Shown piece after piece: positions 12,638 through 13,354 of a stretch of 13,354 bases of DNA; the stretch's first letter is position 1, and each line of letters opens with the position of its first letter. Below the pieces are notes generated by a model, which ran no database searches, was not told the DNA's origin, and saw only the letters and a program-made list of their open reading frames with translations. The translations under genes and the position numbers were made by a program. The stretch comes from DAOVGU01 sp030637775 [NCBI: bacterium] (lineage in GTDB: Bacteria > Ratteibacteria > UBA8468): positions 1 through 13,354 of the forward strand of contig DAOWFY010000113.1 in assembly GCA_030637775.1 (NCBI GenBank), written 5' to 3'.

Positions 12638-13354
12638 ATGGCGGAAAAGAAAAAGAGAACGATCATACCTATCGGTCCTTATCATCCTCTGCAGGAGGAA
12701 GCAGAGCATTTCCGGCTTTTTGTTGAAGGAGAAAGGATCGTTGATATTGACTGGAAGACCGGATACAACCATCGGGGGATTGAATGGGTTTCCGAGACCC
12801 TGTCCTACGATCAGATAACATTTTTGGTGGAAAGGGTCTGTGGAATCTGCTCCACCTCACATCCTCTTGCCTTCTGCAATGCCGTTGAGGATTTATCCGG
12901 GATTGAGATTCCGGAAAGGGCGAAATATATCAGAAGTCTCATTGCTGAACTTGAAAGGATTCATTCCCATCTTCTCTGGATGGGCCTGGCCGGCCACTTC
13001 CTTGGCTATGATACGGTCTGGATGTGGACCTGGAAGTACCGGGAACCGGTCTTGGATATTATGGAGGCGGTAACCGGAAACCGCCAGAATTATGCAATGC
13101 TGAAGCCAGGAGGGGTAAGAAGGGACATTGAAGAAGGGGATATACCAGGAATTTTAAAGATGGTTGAGGAATTAATACCCAGGATTGACCTTTTAGTCGG
13201 TGTGGCGAAGGATGACCCGGTAATCCACGCCCGCACAAAAGGGGTAGGCATCTTAACCAGGCAGGAGGCTCATAACTATGGAGCAAGCGGTCCTACGGCC
13301 AGAGCATCCGGTGTTAAGATTGATATCCGAAGGGATGAACCCTATGCCGCCTAT
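12638..13354 (+). CDS. group 4 [NiFe]-hydrogenase large subunit (EchE/HycE-like), partial
   Basis: The reading frame runs open from the ATG at 12638 to the window edge (239 codons), so the C-terminal part is missing. The N-terminal Ni-binding motif ERVCGICSTSH (residues 65-75, C68 and C71) is intact. This shows a true hydrogenase catalytic subunit and excludes a NuoD-type subunit that has lost these cysteines. Other family segments are GYNHRGIEW (42-50), ERIHSHLLWMGLAGHFLGYDT and GASGPTARASGVKIDIRRDEPYAAY near the edge. The second CxxC, which anchors the other side of the Ni-Fe site and sits near the C-terminus, is not in view. AGGAAG at 12625-12630 provides a ribosome binding site. The gene is the catalytic end of the operon, which probably continues with ferredoxin and possibly antiporter-like or maturation genes. 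Confidence 0.95.
   Translation, partial: MAEKKKRTIIPIGPYHPLQEEAEHFRLFVEGERIVDIDWKTGYNHRGIEWVSETLSYDQITFLVERVCGICSTSHPLAFCNAVEDLSGIEIPERAKYIRSLIAELERIHSHLLWMGLAGHFLGYDTVWMWTWKYREPVLDIMEAVTGNRQNYAMLKPGGVRRDIEEGDIPGILKMVEELIPRIDLLVGVAKDDPVIHARTKGVGILTRQEAHNYGASGPTARASGVKIDIRRDEPYAAY

Noticed and set aside
12638-13354. NADH dehydrogenase subunit NuoD of complex I
   Set aside because: The intact ERVCGICSTSH motif with both cysteines marks a [NiFe]-hydrogenase; NuoD lacks it.
1-13354. CRISPR array, tRNA or rRNA genes
   Set aside because: I saw no regularly spaced direct repeats and no tRNA- or rRNA-like sequence in the gaps between genes, which are all short.

Overview
The window comes from the chromosome of a strictly anaerobic bacterium of moderate to low GC content. 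It carries accessory genes for the Wood-Ljungdahl (reductive acetyl-CoA) pathway and a membrane [NiFe]-hydrogenase. Nothing in the sequence fixes the phylum. The bacterial promoter, the Rex repressor, the GlmU-like gene of the kind found outside Proteobacteria, the integron cassettes and several short palindromic repeats together suggest an uncultured acetogen-like or fermentative lineage (for example Omnitrophota- or Aerophobota-like). That placement is a guess.

Region 1 (1-1368) looks like the end of an integron gene-cassette array. It holds the tail of one attC site (17-24), a cassette with a small membrane protein of unknown function, a well-formed attC site (555-628), a cassette with a HEPN-motif protein (possible RNase toxin or defence factor), and a short, decayed attC-like site (1327-1368). 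The start of each cassette is matched, inverted, just before its own attC. This fits the cassette model, because those two segments become adjacent when the cassette is circular. No integrase gene is in the window.

Region 2 (1411-8418) is a collinear cluster: a DUF3786 protein, the corrinoid-reactivating ASKHA/[2Fe-2S] protein (RACo/AcsV type), a CooC-type Ni-insertion ATPase, a GlmU-like sugar-phosphate nucleotidyltransferase/acyltransferase, formate-tetrahydrofolate ligase (Fhs), and the NADH-sensing repressor Rex. RACo and CooC maintain the Co- and Ni-containing enzymes of the carbonyl branch, and Fhs activates formate in the methyl branch. A compound palindromic repeat separates fhs from rex.

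Region 3 (8421-13354, open at the right edge) starts 2 bp after the rex stop codon with a near-perfect sigma-70 promoter (TTGACA, 17 bp, TATAAT). An 18-bp Rex operator lies directly against the -10 box. Seven tightly packed genes follow: an AsrA/HydB-like 4Fe-4S protein, an AsrB/HydG-like FAD/NAD(P)/[2Fe-2S] protein, a four-cluster ferredoxin, a NuoH/HycD-like membrane subunit, a NuoB-like small subunit, a NuoC-like subunit, and the [NiFe] large subunit with its proximal CxxC motif (truncated by the window).

Taken together, Rex probably senses NADH/NAD+ and controls the adjacent operon. That operon appears to join a soluble-type NAD(P)H-flavin module (as in group 3b hydrogenases or AsrAB) to a group 4 energy-converting hydrogenase. 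This combination, and the operator-promoter arrangement, are the most interesting biology here. Palindromic repeats of three different sequences also occur in the window: one between fhs and rex, one in frame inside a coding region, and one inside the hydrogenase operon where it borders a ribosome binding site.
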